This document shows, in pieces, positions 1 through 8,611 of a DNA stretch of 21,668 bases; the first letter of the stretch is position 1; every line of letters begins with the position of its first letter. This DNA comes from a virus, in the IMG/VR virus record IMGVR_UViG_3300032893_003188, positions 1 through 21,668 of that record. One strand, written 5' to 3'. The position numbers and the translations under genes are program-made. A model generated the notes under the pieces. The model did not search any database, was not told the DNA's origin, and worked only from the letters and a program-made list of their open reading frames with translations.

Positions 1-369
1 TCAAGAAGCTGCTCCTTGCACCAAAATCTTGCGCGACTCCTTGCCCATCGGATTCACCGACGACACGTAGACGTTGTGCGTGGCGTGGTCGCTGAGACTG
101 ATCTGCGCGCTCGTTCGCGCGATGTCCCCGATGGTCTCCACCAGGTTGCTCTCGGTGTCGAGGTAGATGCGCCACGAGGCCACCCCCTGCAGTTGCACCG
201 GAGCATCCCACGCCACCGTGATGTAGCCGGTCCCCGATTTCACCCGAAGGTTGCGCGGAGGCGACGGCAACACCGTCACGCCGCGCTTCGCCATGATGTC
301 GCCCTGCCTTCTCGACTCGCGATTGACCTCCGGCGTCTTGGGCCAGTTGAATTGCTGGTACGAGCGCAT
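1..369 (-). CDS. FN3-domain protein
   Basis: A 122-residue protein made almost wholly of one fibronectin type III domain: PSPPRNLRVKSGTGYITVAW (37-56), then WRIYLDTESNLVETIG and a closing HNVYVSSVNPMGKES. The frame ends in a TGA at the very edge of the window, so it appears complete. The ATG shares a base with the nozzle stop; an ATG at codon 26 would give the domain alone. FN3 domains are common on virion surfaces, where they help to hold carbohydrate or the cell. A tail accessory protein is the simplest reading. Confidence 0.8.
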   Translation of the reverse strand: MRSYQQFNWPKTPEVNRESRRQGDIMAKRGVTVLPSPPRNLRVKSGTGYITVAWDAPVQLQGVASWRIYLDTESNLVETIGDIARTSAQISLSDHATHNVYVSSVNPMGKESRKILVQGAAS

Positions 370-2672
370 CAGTGCCCTCGCCCCGGCTTGATGTTCGGCA
401 TCACGAGGTAAATGCGGCCGTAGGTTTCCAGCGGGAGATGCGGTGGGTCGTTCAAGTCCTGTCCCGAGGTCGCGTGGGTCGCAAGCTGCGCCCTCACGTA
501 CACCCGCTTCGCTTCTGGGAACGGCAGAGACACCCGGTACTGGAAGTCGTGCTCTCCCCCGGGCACGGCCTCAAGGCTTGGAGTCAGGTCGGTAAAAGCC
601 GCTGGCGAAGCCGTGTCGAGCGTCATCGCCACGCTCCAGGCCACCGCCCCGTCTCCAAACCACTCCAGATATTCCACCAGCGGACGCTCTTCTCCGGCAT
701 TGAGCAGCGCAATCAGGTCGCCGGAAAAACCCGTCTCGGCATCGTCGTACCCGTTGTAAAGCTGGTAGATCTGGCCGTTCTGTGCTCCCGCGTAGAGTTG
801 CGGATGGTCGTTACCGTCGCGCACCGCGGCCAGCGCATAATCGTTGGCCAGTGGCCCGGCGAACTGGTCTTCGTATCCCTGCCCCACCGGGCTGCTCGAA
901 TAGCTGTAGGTGAGGTACGAGTCCTTGAGGGTGAAATCGTGAATCACCCGGAACACGTTGCCGTTCGCGTCCTTCGCTTTGATGGCGATTTGGTCAATCA
1001 CCTTCTGCGGGTCGCGGTAGTACCGCACTTGCACCTGCGACAGGTAGGCGTCGCCGATCTTAGCCAGCAGCGCCGCTTCGTACTCATCCGAAACGACCTG
1101 AGGTCCGCTCTGCGACATGCGGACCAGTTGCTTGTTGCCGGAGAGCCAATAGGGGCCGTAGGGCGTGTTGACGAACGCATCCCATCCCGCTGCGCCGCAC
1201 TGCCAAGTCCCCTCCCAGCCCATCACGCCGCTCAACTCGCTCAGGATGCCCATGTCTTGTAGGCTGAAGACGAACGCTCCGCCGTTGGACTCTCCGATGC
1301 AGTTGATTGCCGCGCCTGTCTGCATGGTCTCGACGTTATTCCCCGGCCAGCACTGCGCCGCATCGCCCACGAAGTTATAGTCCTGACTCTGCGCCGCGTC
1401 TGTCTCCGACTCTGTCCAGTACACGTAAGGGCTGTTCGGGAGCACGCCCATGAGGCGCGAGCCAACCCGCACAATCTTGTCGAACGCCGGTGGCGGTGAA
1501 TTGCGAGTCGGGAGTTCTGAGTTTTGGTCTGTCCCGGCGACGTTTACAGTAATGCTCCCCGGAGTGCCGACATACCACGTTGCGGTTCCGGTTTCCGCCG
1601 CCCAATTCGACGTTTCGGTAAAGGTCTGGCTCGGGAGCCAGAACAAGCCCTGGTTGGGGTCTTCGCTTGGGCCAGCACACACCACCGTGACGCCGTTCAG
1701 CGCTGGATAGCCTGTTAGACCACTCAGCACCACGCTCTGGCCAGAAACAAACGGATTAGGCCCGGTGAACTCCAGCAGTAAAAAGGTTGGATGGGGATGC
1801 GCTTGCGGGGTGTGTGTTACCCAGAGTTGCGCTATTGTCGCTTGTGACCCCGTCGCCCCGGTATGCGTGCTCGCGTTCGGAGAGTACAGCCAATTACCAA
1901 CACTGTCCACGCAGGGGTGAGGAACTTCCCCACCATCATCTGTGCGGCCAATCAGGATGTCCCACTCATCATCCCACCCGCCAGCAGTCGAGCAGTCCGG
2001 AAGTCCCGTGATGCTGATGTCGCTGGCAACAGTCGGAACGACGCGGGAGCCGATAGCCACCCGGTTGCTGACATGGTTGGTGACGCGGTTCCAGAGCGCG
2101 GCAAAGAACTGATAACCGGCCTGCGCTCCACCCACCGAGGAAGCCGGAACGCCATTGGCGTCTGCCGCCCCAACCACGACAGTCACACCCCCGAAATCAG
2201 GGTGTACTAGATTCTGCGGCCTGTGCGGATTCAGAGTTGACGGGTCGGGAAGCCCGCTGTTGCGCATGACGCCGGCATAGTCCACCATCTTGACCTGACT
2301 GCCGTTGGCTCCGTGCAGCATATTCTTGGCGAATGCCCACGACCACCGATTCGAGGATGCGATGGCGCTTCCCTTCACGGTAACCGCAGCGACATTGCCA
2401 TTCGACAGGTCGAGACGGTTGACCGTCGTGCCCTGTCCAAAAACCAGATAGCGGTTGTCATTCAGCAACCGGAAGGAGACAAGCGAGTGGATGGGGGCCG
2501 CGTTCACCGGGTTCTGCGTGATGGCGGTATAGCCCCGCCGTAACTGCAGGTGTCCCGAGCGCATGGGGACCCAATTCACGCACCGCAGACTACGGTTCGA
2601 GGGCATGTTCAGCGGATTGCTCCGGCTGTCCACCCCGCCGAACTCGTAAAACTCCAGCACCCTTTGGCTCAT
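369..2672 (-). CDS. Tail nozzle-like protein
   Basis: A 767-residue, beta-rich protein that fits the nozzle, the beta-propeller ring that closes the tail tube of podoviruses (gp12 of T7 and its SU10 counterpart). Features are the opening VLEFYEFGGVDSRSNPLNMP, RSGHLQLRRGYTAI, repeated strand blocks such as RYLVFGQGTTVNRLDLSNG and MLHGANGSQVKMVDYAG, and a late YPYW-rich section (TPYGPYWLSGNKQLVRMSQ). Residues about 295-370 (LEFTGPNPFVSGQSVVLSGL onward) look like an Ig-like insert. AAAGGTG lies just upstream of the ATG. The stop shares a base with the next ATG (TGATG). No catalytic motif is seen. Role is inferred from fold-like pattern and position. Confidence 0.68.
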   Translation of the reverse strand: MSQRVLEFYEFGGVDSRSNPLNMPSNRSLRCVNWVPMRSGHLQLRRGYTAITQNPVNAAPIHSLVSFRLLNDNRYLVFGQGTTVNRLDLSNGNVAAVTVKGSAIASSNRWSWAFAKNMLHGANGSQVKMVDYAGVMRNSGLPDPSTLNPHRPQNLVHPDFGGVTVVVGAADANGVPASSVGGAQAGYQFFAALWNRVTNHVSNRVAIGSRVVPTVASDISITGLPDCSTAGGWDDEWDILIGRTDDGGEVPHPCVDSVGNWLYSPNASTHTGATGSQATIAQLWVTHTPQAHPHPTFLLLEFTGPNPFVSGQSVVLSGLTGYPALNGVTVVCAGPSEDPNQGLFWLPSQTFTETSNWAAETGTATWYVGTPGSITVNVAGTDQNSELPTRNSPPPAFDKIVRVGSRLMGVLPNSPYVYWTESETDAAQSQDYNFVGDAAQCWPGNNVETMQTGAAINCIGESNGGAFVFSLQDMGILSELSGVMGWEGTWQCGAAGWDAFVNTPYGPYWLSGNKQLVRMSQSGPQVVSDEYEAALLAKIGDAYLSQVQVRYYRDPQKVIDQIAIKAKDANGNVFRVIHDFTLKDSYLTYSYSSSPVGQGYEDQFAGPLANDYALAAVRDGNDHPQLYAGAQNGQIYQLYNGYDDAETGFSGDLIALLNAGEERPLVEYLEWFGDGAVAWSVAMTLDTASPAAFTDLTPSLEAVPGGEHDFQYRVSLPFPEAKRVYVRAQLATHATSGQDLNDPPHLPLETYGRIYLVMPNIKPGRGH

Positions 2673-2750
2673 TGCTCACCTTTAGCTACGAATTGCTTCT
2701 TCGAGGGACCCATTTGGGACCGCTCTGCACGGTATGGCCAGGGTTTGCGG

Positions 2751-2782
2751 CAAAAGAAAAACCGCCCGGAGATGGGCGGTTT
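2751..2782 (-). terminator. Intrinsic terminator after cargo gene
   Basis: On the transcribed strand AAACCGCCC and GGGCGGTTT form a perfect nine-base stem with a six-base loop (ATCTCC), followed by TTCTTTTG. It lies 32 bases past the stop of the secreted protein gene and 79 bases before the nozzle gene. As it would also stop late transcripts reaching the nozzle and FN3 genes, read-through, antitermination or a promoter in the short gap is required; no clear promoter is seen there. Confidence 0.9.
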
Positions 2783-2814
2783 CACTTTGTCAAGGTCCGG
2801 TCGTTTCGTGTTGC

Positions 2815-4095
2815 CTATTGCAGCGTCACCAGCACTTGAACTATCCCCGTGCCGTGCGGCAGAGGCTCGAGCGCCTTCCCTACAACCGCACCAAGCATTC
2901 GCTTCCGATCGGTGCCTTTCATCGCGTGACCGGGAGTTGAGGAAGTCACTAGCAGATCACCCACATGGATCGGACCATTTTCCGCCGTAACTTTACAGGG
3001 CACGATGCCCACGACACCAAGGGGAACTTCGTCGTTCGGGACAGCTTCGTTCAGCTTGCGGTTGGAGCCCAACATCCCGGGCTTGGTGGAATAGATACCT
3101 GCCACGAGCGTGGAATAAGGCTGCTGTGCCAGAGCCAAATGGCGGTTGGCGGTTGGGTCTATGACTAGCAAGTCTCCGGCGGCATACTTTGTGCGATCGC
3201 CCGTTACTGCCATGGACTCGGCGAAGTCGGCGCCGCTAGCTTGGAACCCTCCGTCGGCATAGACCCTGCCTGTCCCATCCACCCTGAAGACCGTCGTTTC
3301 AGGCTGGCCGTATCCGCCCTCCAGGATATTGCCGCCCGCAACATTGGCGAACAGACCGGCGGTTCCATTGGGACTATATGTCTGACCGAAGACCCCAACG
3401 GATCCTCCTGTGGCAGCGGTGGCAACTCCAGCCACCCCATAGGTGAAAACGAAATTCGCAGCGGAGGTTAGGCCGCGCACTCCACCGCCTCCAAATCCCG
3501 ATGCGGAACCATTAAATCGATTTCCAAGCACGCCTATGCCCTGATCGCTTGCGGTCGCACCATAAACACCGAAGCCAGTTCCTGTATTGGCGATTGCGTT
3601 TCCGCTGACCCCAGCGCCAAAGCCAGTAGTTCCAGCAAACGCACTCTGACCATACACGCCAGTGCCCCCGTCTGGGGAGGTCGCGGCACCCGATACTCCG
3701 TCCCCATTCGGACTGGCGCTACGTCCAAATACCCCGTTGTTGATGCCACTCCTTGCGGTAGAATCTCCCACCACGCCGTTGCCGCTGGTGCTGGCCGTCC
3801 TACCAATTACACCCGTAGCATACTGGCTGGTACTGGAGGTCGTTCCCAGGATGCCGAAGTTGTCAGTGCTCTCAACATCCAGTGTTGCTTGCGGATTTGT
3901 GGTGTTCACTCCAACGTCACGGCCCGCCTGGAAAATGTTCGAGTTTCCCAACTTATTCTTCTTGATGAACTGTGGAATGAAGTTGGGCGTTCCCCCACCA
4001 CTGATTTGGTCATCCCCGCTCTTGCTTGGACTCTGAGCCAAGGCCCCAGAAGCGACAGATACGCACAAGATCAGAAGCGAAATCCTGTATTTCAT
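2815..4095 (-). CDS. Secreted glycine-rich protein with acidobacterial C-terminal domain
   Basis: A 426-residue protein with a Sec signal (residues 1-20, LLILCVSVASGALA core, cut near ALA). Residues 35-75 (GTPNFIPQFIKKNKLGNSNI and VGVNTTNPQATLDV) match the opening of fibre-like surface proteins. Residues 80-250 are Gly-rich repeats of the type GVxG, often every 15-25 residues, probably a beta-solenoid. The C-terminal 140 residues (GADFAESMAVTGD, YSTLVAGIYSTKPGMLG, AENGPIHVGDLLVTSSTPGH, MLGAVVGKALEPLP) form a domain I recognise from secreted Acidobacteriota proteins and which recalls the Peptidase_G2 domain of phage tails. Own promoter, strong ribosome site and terminator make it an independent unit in the tail operon. 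It may be a surface coat or an accessory fibre. Confidence 0.78.
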   Translation of the reverse strand: MKYRISLLILCVSVASGALAQSPSKSGDDQISGGGTPNFIPQFIKKNKLGNSNIFQAGRDVGVNTTNPQATLDVESTDNFGILGTTSSTSQYATGVIGRTASTSGNGVVGDSTARSGINNGVFGRSASPNGDGVSGAATSPDGGTGVYGQSAFAGTTGFGAGVSGNAIANTGTGFGVYGATASDQGIGVLGNRFNGSASGFGGGGVRGLTSAANFVFTYGVAGVATAATGGSVGVFGQTYSPNGTAGLFANVAGGNILEGGYGQPETTVFRVDGTGRVYADGGFQASGADFAESMAVTGDRTKYAAGDLLVIDPTANRHLALAQQPYSTLVAGIYSTKPGMLGSNRKLNEAVPNDEVPLGVVGIVPCKVTAENGPIHVGDLLVTSSTPGHAMKGTDRKRMLGAVVGKALEPLPHGTGIVQVLVTLQ

Positions 4096-4098
4096 AGA

Positions 4099-4107
4099 AC
4101 CTCCTTT
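4099..4107 (-). promoter_or_regulatory. Strong ribosome binding site
   Basis: AAAGGAGGT on the transcribed strand includes the full AGGAGG core, four bases before the ATG at 4095. It is the best match to the 16S anti-Shine-Dalgarno in the window and fixes the start of the secreted protein at the residue that opens the signal peptide, excluding the longer frame that begins 15 codons upstream. Confidence 0.85.
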
Positions 4108-4221
4108 AGCTCCAGATTTTCGAGACGAAATGAAGCCCAACTGGCGGGAGGCGGCAAAAGTGTTGTTGTGCCTCTGTATGTAGGGGCCGGATATGAAGCC
4201 GGTTCAGTAGAGCCATCGCAA

Positions 4222-4240
4222 GGGGTGGGAGGGCACGGCT
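4222..4240. repeat. Possible REP remnant in cargo leader
   Basis: The sequence GGGGTGGGAGGGCACGGCT ends in ten bases, GGGCACGGCT, identical to the left arm of the REP-like hairpins near 16511 and 16601. The right arm is absent. It sits between the promoter and the ribosome binding site of the secreted cargo gene. Ten bases is short, so chance cannot be excluded. Confidence 0.35.
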
Positions 4241-4251
4241 GAATGGGGACA

Positions 4252-4279
4252 AGTTTACCACCATGAAACATTGTGTCAA
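4252..4279 (-). promoter_or_regulatory. Sigma-70-type promoter for the secreted cargo gene
   Basis: On the transcribed strand a perfect TTGACA (4279-4274) is followed after 16 bases by TAAACT (4257-4252), which keeps four of the six -10 consensus positions. It lies about 155 bases before the start of the secreted protein gene and past the end of the adaptor 2 gene, so it would give that gene its own expression outside the late operon. Spacing of 16 is slightly short of ideal. Confidence 0.6.
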
Positions 4280-4350
4280 CGAAAATCACGAAGTCGAGGG
4301 AATCGGTTTTCTTGTTAAATGTTCTTAGACCGCGGCCTTGCCTATCTCAG

Positions 4351-5082
4351 TCAGCTGCGGATTGCTTCTTCCTGGTTCGACCACTCCCTGCCCTGTTCCA
4401 CGGTGAACTCGCGCCGGAGCGCCGCTTTGTCGCGTGCCTCTTCGTATTCCCCTCGCGCGACCTGGTAGGCCGGCGCCCTTTCGCCAATCACCGCGCGGTA
4501 AATCTGCGCTTCCAGTCCCTTCACCAACAGACGGTGCAGGTAGCCCGGAACCAGCGGTATATCGTTGCTGAGATCGTCGAACGCCAGATTCGGCATCGCC
4601 CAATACGGAACACGAATCGAGTAGCTTTGGTCGGGCGTCGGACACAGGCGCAAGATGTTCGAACTGCCGGGGTCGATGAAGTAACTTCTCGGCGGTCCCT
4701 GCATCGCCTCGTTGTAAATCGCCACTTCCTGCGCTTCCGGGTCGAGTATTGGGTTGAGATTCTTGTAAGAGTGGGTATCGTCTGTCCCCGGAACCCCAAA
4801 CGCCAGCACGCGGATGATCTGCTCGCAGTCCACCGCTGGAATCGAATTGTCCGCCGCCGCAAGACCGTAGGACGGCACGCCAGGAGTGGTATCGAAGCCA
4901 ACCGATTTCCGGCGCCAGTACCAGCGATACTCGCCGCAAAAGTCCTGCAACACCGCCACGAACTCAGCGTCGAGGTTCACCTTGCCCTGGGCGATCTTGC
5001 CCGTGCGCTGGTCTGCCAGTTGGATGATGCGCTGGCGGCTCATCCCCGCCCGGTCGGTGCGGGTTGTGTCCATCACTGCCAT
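4351..5082 (-). CDS. Adaptor-like head-tail connector protein 2
   Basis: A 243-residue paralog of the adaptor at 7991-8611. Matching blocks are VNLDAEFVAVLQDFC with YWRRKSVGF, SYFIDPGSSNILRLCPTPDQ, RVPYWAMPN, and DIPLVPGYLHRLLVKGLEAQ. It is longer by about 15 residues at each end and has an extra loop (AFGVPGTDDTHSYKNLNPIL). The ATG is preceded by AAGGGG at nine bases. It follows the spike gene by 35 bases. SU10-type tails contain stacked neck rings, so two adaptor types in one virion would make sense. The alternative is recent duplication with one copy redundant, but divergence between the copies looks too great for that. Confidence 0.75.
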   Translation of the reverse strand: MAVMDTTRTDRAGMSRQRIIQLADQRTGKIAQGKVNLDAEFVAVLQDFCGEYRWYWRRKSVGFDTTPGVPSYGLAAADNSIPAVDCEQIIRVLAFGVPGTDDTHSYKNLNPILDPEAQEVAIYNEAMQGPPRSYFIDPGSSNILRLCPTPDQSYSIRVPYWAMPNLAFDDLSNDIPLVPGYLHRLLVKGLEAQIYRAVIGERAPAYQVARGEYEEARDKAALRREFTVEQGREWSNQEEAIRS

Positions 5083-5117
5083 GGTGATGTCCCCTTGGAG
5101 CTACTCGTCGAAGGTTG

Positions 5118-7994
5118 TTACTGGATGGTTTCGCAGTAGCCGAAGATGGGCGTGACCTGCTCAGTGTTGGCGACGTTGAAAGAGAACTTCAACGTCGCCG
5201 AGCTACTCAGGTTTTCCGAACTGGTGTTGTAGGTGCCGGACACCGGTGTCGCTCCGCCCTGCTGTAGCGGCATCGTGAGGGCCACCTGCGACGACAGCGA
5301 ACTTGGAGTGTAGATTTCGATTTCCGCGCGCCCTATGTTCGTCGTACTGGCACCGCTGGTGATGGTCTGCGCTGTGTACGCAGTGCTCCCAAGCTGCCAT
5401 TGGAACAAGATGGCTACGCTGCCCCCAGAGTTATGGGTCCACCGGACGCTGCACCGCGCACCCTGCCCGACCGCAAACGTGCCCGCGGGAAGCGTGAACG
5501 AGTACACGGTCTGATAACCGCTGTTGCCCGTGATCGCACTCCCAACGCTTTGCATGGTGCCCGATATGTTGTGGTGCGCGCCCACATCGCTGGCCGTGAC
5601 GGTCACGTTGCCGCTCAGGGCGTGCCCGTTGACCGTGGTGGTCTTGGGAACCAGCGAAGTATCGGTGGGGTGAACGTGTCCCTCGCGAGCGAAGTTCGTG
5701 CTCGTTCCAGGTGTCGCCGCACCATCCATGAGCGGATTCACCATGCTCGGTGCAACCGCAGACCCATTCAGAACGAGAGCATTGGTATCGACGTTGAGCG
5801 AATAGATGTTCGACCAGCGGCAGGACACGGTGGTACTCCCCACCTGGCACACTGTCAGCGGGTTCCCGATGTTCTTCTCCGTCGTGTCGCCGCTCTTCCA
5901 CGCAGGTATCAGGTCAAACTTCGTCGTGTCGTAGCCCAGGCCCACTCCCAGCCAGCGGTATCCCCAACGCGCCATCAGTTCAGGCGGTGTACCGTAGGCC
6001 GCACGATTATGACCCATGATGGCGATACCGCCAGATGCGATAGACAGGTTGTCGCCATTCCCCAACGTAGCCAATAGGGTCTGACTCGCCGTCGTGGCGC
6101 CAAAGATTTCGGTCGGTGTCGTTGACTGTTGGCCCTGAATGAACGTACCAGCCCGCAAATTGAAGGCTTGGTTCGCAAATACCGTGCCTTCCGGCTCATA
6201 GAGAAACGGCTGCTTGATGTAGCTGTTCGTTGCCGGAACAGTGTATGTACGCACCGTGTCGTTAATGGTGTTGGTGTAGCCCGTGATGTAGAAGCCTTCG
6301 AGTTCGAGGATGGCATTGCCCGCACCGATGAACTTGGCGAAGTCGTTTTGTGCAGTACCGAAGGCATACCCGCCGATGATCTTCACATGGTCATTAAAAC
6401 CCGCGAGGCCGTCCATGAGAATCACGGGGTCATGGTGCAGACTGTCGCCGCAGACACTGGCCTCTCCTTCCGATTTCAGTCCCAAGATGATGAGCGAACC
6501 CGCCGCATTCTCTTGCACCGAGACCAGCGAGCCAAAGTTGCAATCCCCGCTCAGGCCGTCGATCTTGGCGACGCCGGCTAAAGCCGTGAAGCGCACGCCG
6601 CTGCCATGTTGCGACCTGAACGTGCTGATGTTGGCGATCGCGCTCTGCGTCGCCGAGGCCCCAACGATTTCGATATTGTTGCTGTAGCAGTTCTTCACCA
6701 GAAGGTTGGCGATCTTCGCCGTCTCGCCCATATTCTCGACGTGGACACATTCACCCGCCGTCTGATTCGCCCCGTTGATGTTCAGGTTCTCAATCGAACC
6801 CCAATGCCACCACTGAGCAGTTCCGCCGATGCCAGTTCCCACGCTAGTGGTAGCGATGATGTCACTTGTCCACCCAGACGCCACGGTAATAACCGTGCCG
6901 TGATTCGTAGAGGTACTGGCTCCGAGCAGGTGTCCGCCCTGCTCCACCACAACCGCCGCCGTCACGTTGTTATTGCCATTGTTGTGCGTGACCGACGAGA
7001 GGAACTGATAGGACACGGGCGCGAGTTGCACCGTCACCGAGTCGGGAATGTAAAAGCCGGGACCCTGATAGAGGTCAGTGCGGTCGTCGATTACCACTCC
7101 CGACACCGTCCCGGTGCCATAGGCCGCGTTGATTGCGGTCTGGATGTCAGGGTACTGACTGACGTAATAGGCGACGCCAGGGTGACTCTTGGGCTGCAAA
7201 TTGCCGCCCCTTAGGACGAACTGGCTACCGTTGTAGATGTAGGCCCAATCGCCCGTTCCGTCCACCTGCCCATTGTTAGAACTCTTGAATTGCAGTGCTC
7301 CAAGCTGACCAATTCCGGTGCTCTGGCCGCGCACCGTCGAATAGTTGCTACTCCCATCCGACACAAACATCACGCTGGAACCCGGAGAGACGCGGAACGT
7401 GTAGTTGAAAGTGTCGATGGTTAACGTTAGGTCGCTGCCGTCGCCGATCTGAACATTGACGTAGTACGCTGGAAAGAAGAATTGGGTTTGGTTCGAAATG
7501 GTCACGCACTGTCCGGCCGGAGGTAGCGGCGAGGGAAGGGACACCGTTGCGTTATTGCCAGAGCCTGGGTTAACCGGGACAACCTTGCAACCCTTGAAAT
7601 CGTTGGACGATACGCTGTAGGCAAGTCCCGTCTGCGGATTCAGCGCAAAACCAGCGAGTCCGCCCCCGCCAGGCAGCGTAACGTCAAGGGTCTTGACCGC
7701 ATTCCCGTAGGTGGTCTGCTCGTAAAAGTGCGACCCCACCGCAGCACAGTAGGTATAGTTGCCGTCCGCGTCCGCCCCGAAGGGGTTGGGCCTCTGCATG
7801 GTCAACCCGGAGTCCGCGTAGATGGTCGGCAGCGTCTGGGCGCACGCGGCATCCGCGCACACCTTGACTTTGACGCCGCCCGTGGGCTGGCCGTACTTGT
7901 TGATGGCCATGCCGTTCTGGCAGGCGCCCGTGGTCTGCGCTTGGGCGACGAGCCCGGCCAGCATGAGCACCGCTGTGATCAAGAATCGCCTCAT
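5118..7994 (-). CDS. Tail spike or fibre with Sec signal peptide
   Basis: A 958-residue receptor-binding protein. Residues 1-20 are a textbook Sec signal (MRRFLITAVLMLAGLVAQAQ, likely cut after AQA). A small N-terminal domain follows with Cys pairs and YADSGLTMQRPNPFGADADG, a motif common in phage tail fibres. About 275-575 is a right-handed beta-helix of pectate-lyase type (YYVSQYPDIQTAINAAYGTG, SIENLNINGANQ, ITGYTN). The C-terminal section has STNFAREGHVHPTDTS and TVNGHALSGNVTVTASDVG, typical tail-fibre linkers, and ends in a beta-rich tip. ATG at 7994 overlaps the adaptor stop; an ATG four codons up is less likely. No catalytic residue for sugar cleavage could be assigned. A signal peptide on a virion protein is unusual. 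Confidence 0.82.
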   Translation of the reverse strand: MRRFLITAVLMLAGLVAQAQTTGACQNGMAINKYGQPTGGVKVKVCADAACAQTLPTIYADSGLTMQRPNPFGADADGNYTYCAAVGSHFYEQTTYGNAVKTLDVTLPGGGGLAGFALNPQTGLAYSVSSNDFKGCKVVPVNPGSGNNATVSLPSPLPPAGQCVTISNQTQFFFPAYYVNVQIGDGSDLTLTIDTFNYTFRVSPGSSVMFVSDGSSNYSTVRGQSTGIGQLGALQFKSSNNGQVDGTGDWAYIYNGSQFVLRGGNLQPKSHPGVAYYVSQYPDIQTAINAAYGTGTVSGVVIDDRTDLYQGPGFYIPDSVTVQLAPVSYQFLSSVTHNNGNNNVTAAVVVEQGGHLLGASTSTNHGTVITVASGWTSDIIATTSVGTGIGGTAQWWHWGSIENLNINGANQTAGECVHVENMGETAKIANLLVKNCYSNNIEIVGASATQSAIANISTFRSQHGSGVRFTALAGVAKIDGLSGDCNFGSLVSVQENAAGSLIILGLKSEGEASVCGDSLHHDPVILMDGLAGFNDHVKIIGGYAFGTAQNDFAKFIGAGNAILELEGFYITGYTNTINDTVRTYTVPATNSYIKQPFLYEPEGTVFANQAFNLRAGTFIQGQQSTTPTEIFGATTASQTLLATLGNGDNLSIASGGIAIMGHNRAAYGTPPELMARWGYRWLGVGLGYDTTKFDLIPAWKSGDTTEKNIGNPLTVCQVGSTTVSCRWSNIYSLNVDTNALVLNGSAVAPSMVNPLMDGAATPGTSTNFAREGHVHPTDTSLVPKTTTVNGHALSGNVTVTASDVGAHHNISGTMQSVGSAITGNSGYQTVYSFTLPAGTFAVGQGARCSVRWTHNSGGSVAILFQWQLGSTAYTAQTITSGASTTNIGRAEIEIYTPSSLSSQVALTMPLQQGGATPVSGTYNTSSENLSSSATLKFSFNVANTEQVTPIFGYCETIQ

Positions 7995-8611
7995 TGTCCT
8001 CCCCATGCCCGAACCAACTGGGCCTCGTACTCGGCTTTGGCGCTCTCGTACTTGGCTGACTCCTCGCCGAGCGTGTACCGCAAAATGAAAGCCTCAAAGC
8101 CCTTCGCCAGGACGCCGTGCAGTTGCGGAGGAACCAAAGGAACCGCAGAGTCTTGCGTAATCGCGTCCACGGGGATGGCCCAATACACCAGCACCATCGG
8201 ATACACCGCATCTGGAGTAGGCGAGAGGATGAGGCTGGTGTAGTCGCCGAGCGCGCGGAAGTAAGAGTCCGGCCGCTCCGAAGTGTCCATGCTCTGCCGC
8301 CTCGCCTGGTCGATCTCCGACACCACCTCGTCCAGCAGGTCGGCATCATCGGGCGCGGTGATGATCTGCACGTTTTCGATGTCATCCACGTCGCAGGCCG
8401 AGCCTTGCGTACTTTGGCTTTCCACTGGCAGAGCGTATTTCGGCGTTGTCGCCACCGTGCTGAAGCTGTAAATCTTCTTGCGCCACTCCCAGGCGTGCGA
8501 CTTGCAAAATTCCTGAATCACGATGAGCAGTTCGGCGTAGAGGTTGAGCACCTTCACGCCGCGCTGTTCCGTCCGGGCTGTAGCGAGAGCAACGATGTCC
8601 CCACACGTCAC
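7991..8611 (-). CDS. Adaptor-like head-tail connector protein 1
   Basis: A 206-residue protein that resembles the adaptor rings placed under the portal in SU10-type podoviruses. Landmarks are LNLYAELLIVIQEFCKSHAW then EWRKKIYSF near the N-terminus, SYFRALGDYTSLILSPTPDA in the middle, and VLVYWAIPV with VPLVPPQLHGVLAKGFEAFI toward the end. The same landmarks recur in the protein at 4351-5082, so these are paralogs. The start is GTG overlapping the glycosyltransferase stop (GTGA), with GGAGG six bases upstream. Its stop overlaps the spike start (ATGA). Family naming is from recall; homology between the two copies is seen directly. Confidence 0.75.
   Translation of the reverse strand: MTCGDIVALATARTEQRGVKVLNLYAELLIVIQEFCKSHAWEWRKKIYSFSTVATTPKYALPVESQSTQGSACDVDDIENVQIITAPDDADLLDEVVSEIDQARRQSMDTSERPDSYFRALGDYTSLILSPTPDAVYPMVLVYWAIPVDAITQDSAVPLVPPQLHGVLAKGFEAFILRYTLGEESAKYESAKAEYEAQLVRAWGGQ

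Noticed and set aside
4092-4289. A 65-codon frame covering the cargo promoter and leader
   Set aside because: It overlaps the promoter and the ribosome binding site of the secreted gene, and its product is Pro/Thr-rich with no family likeness.
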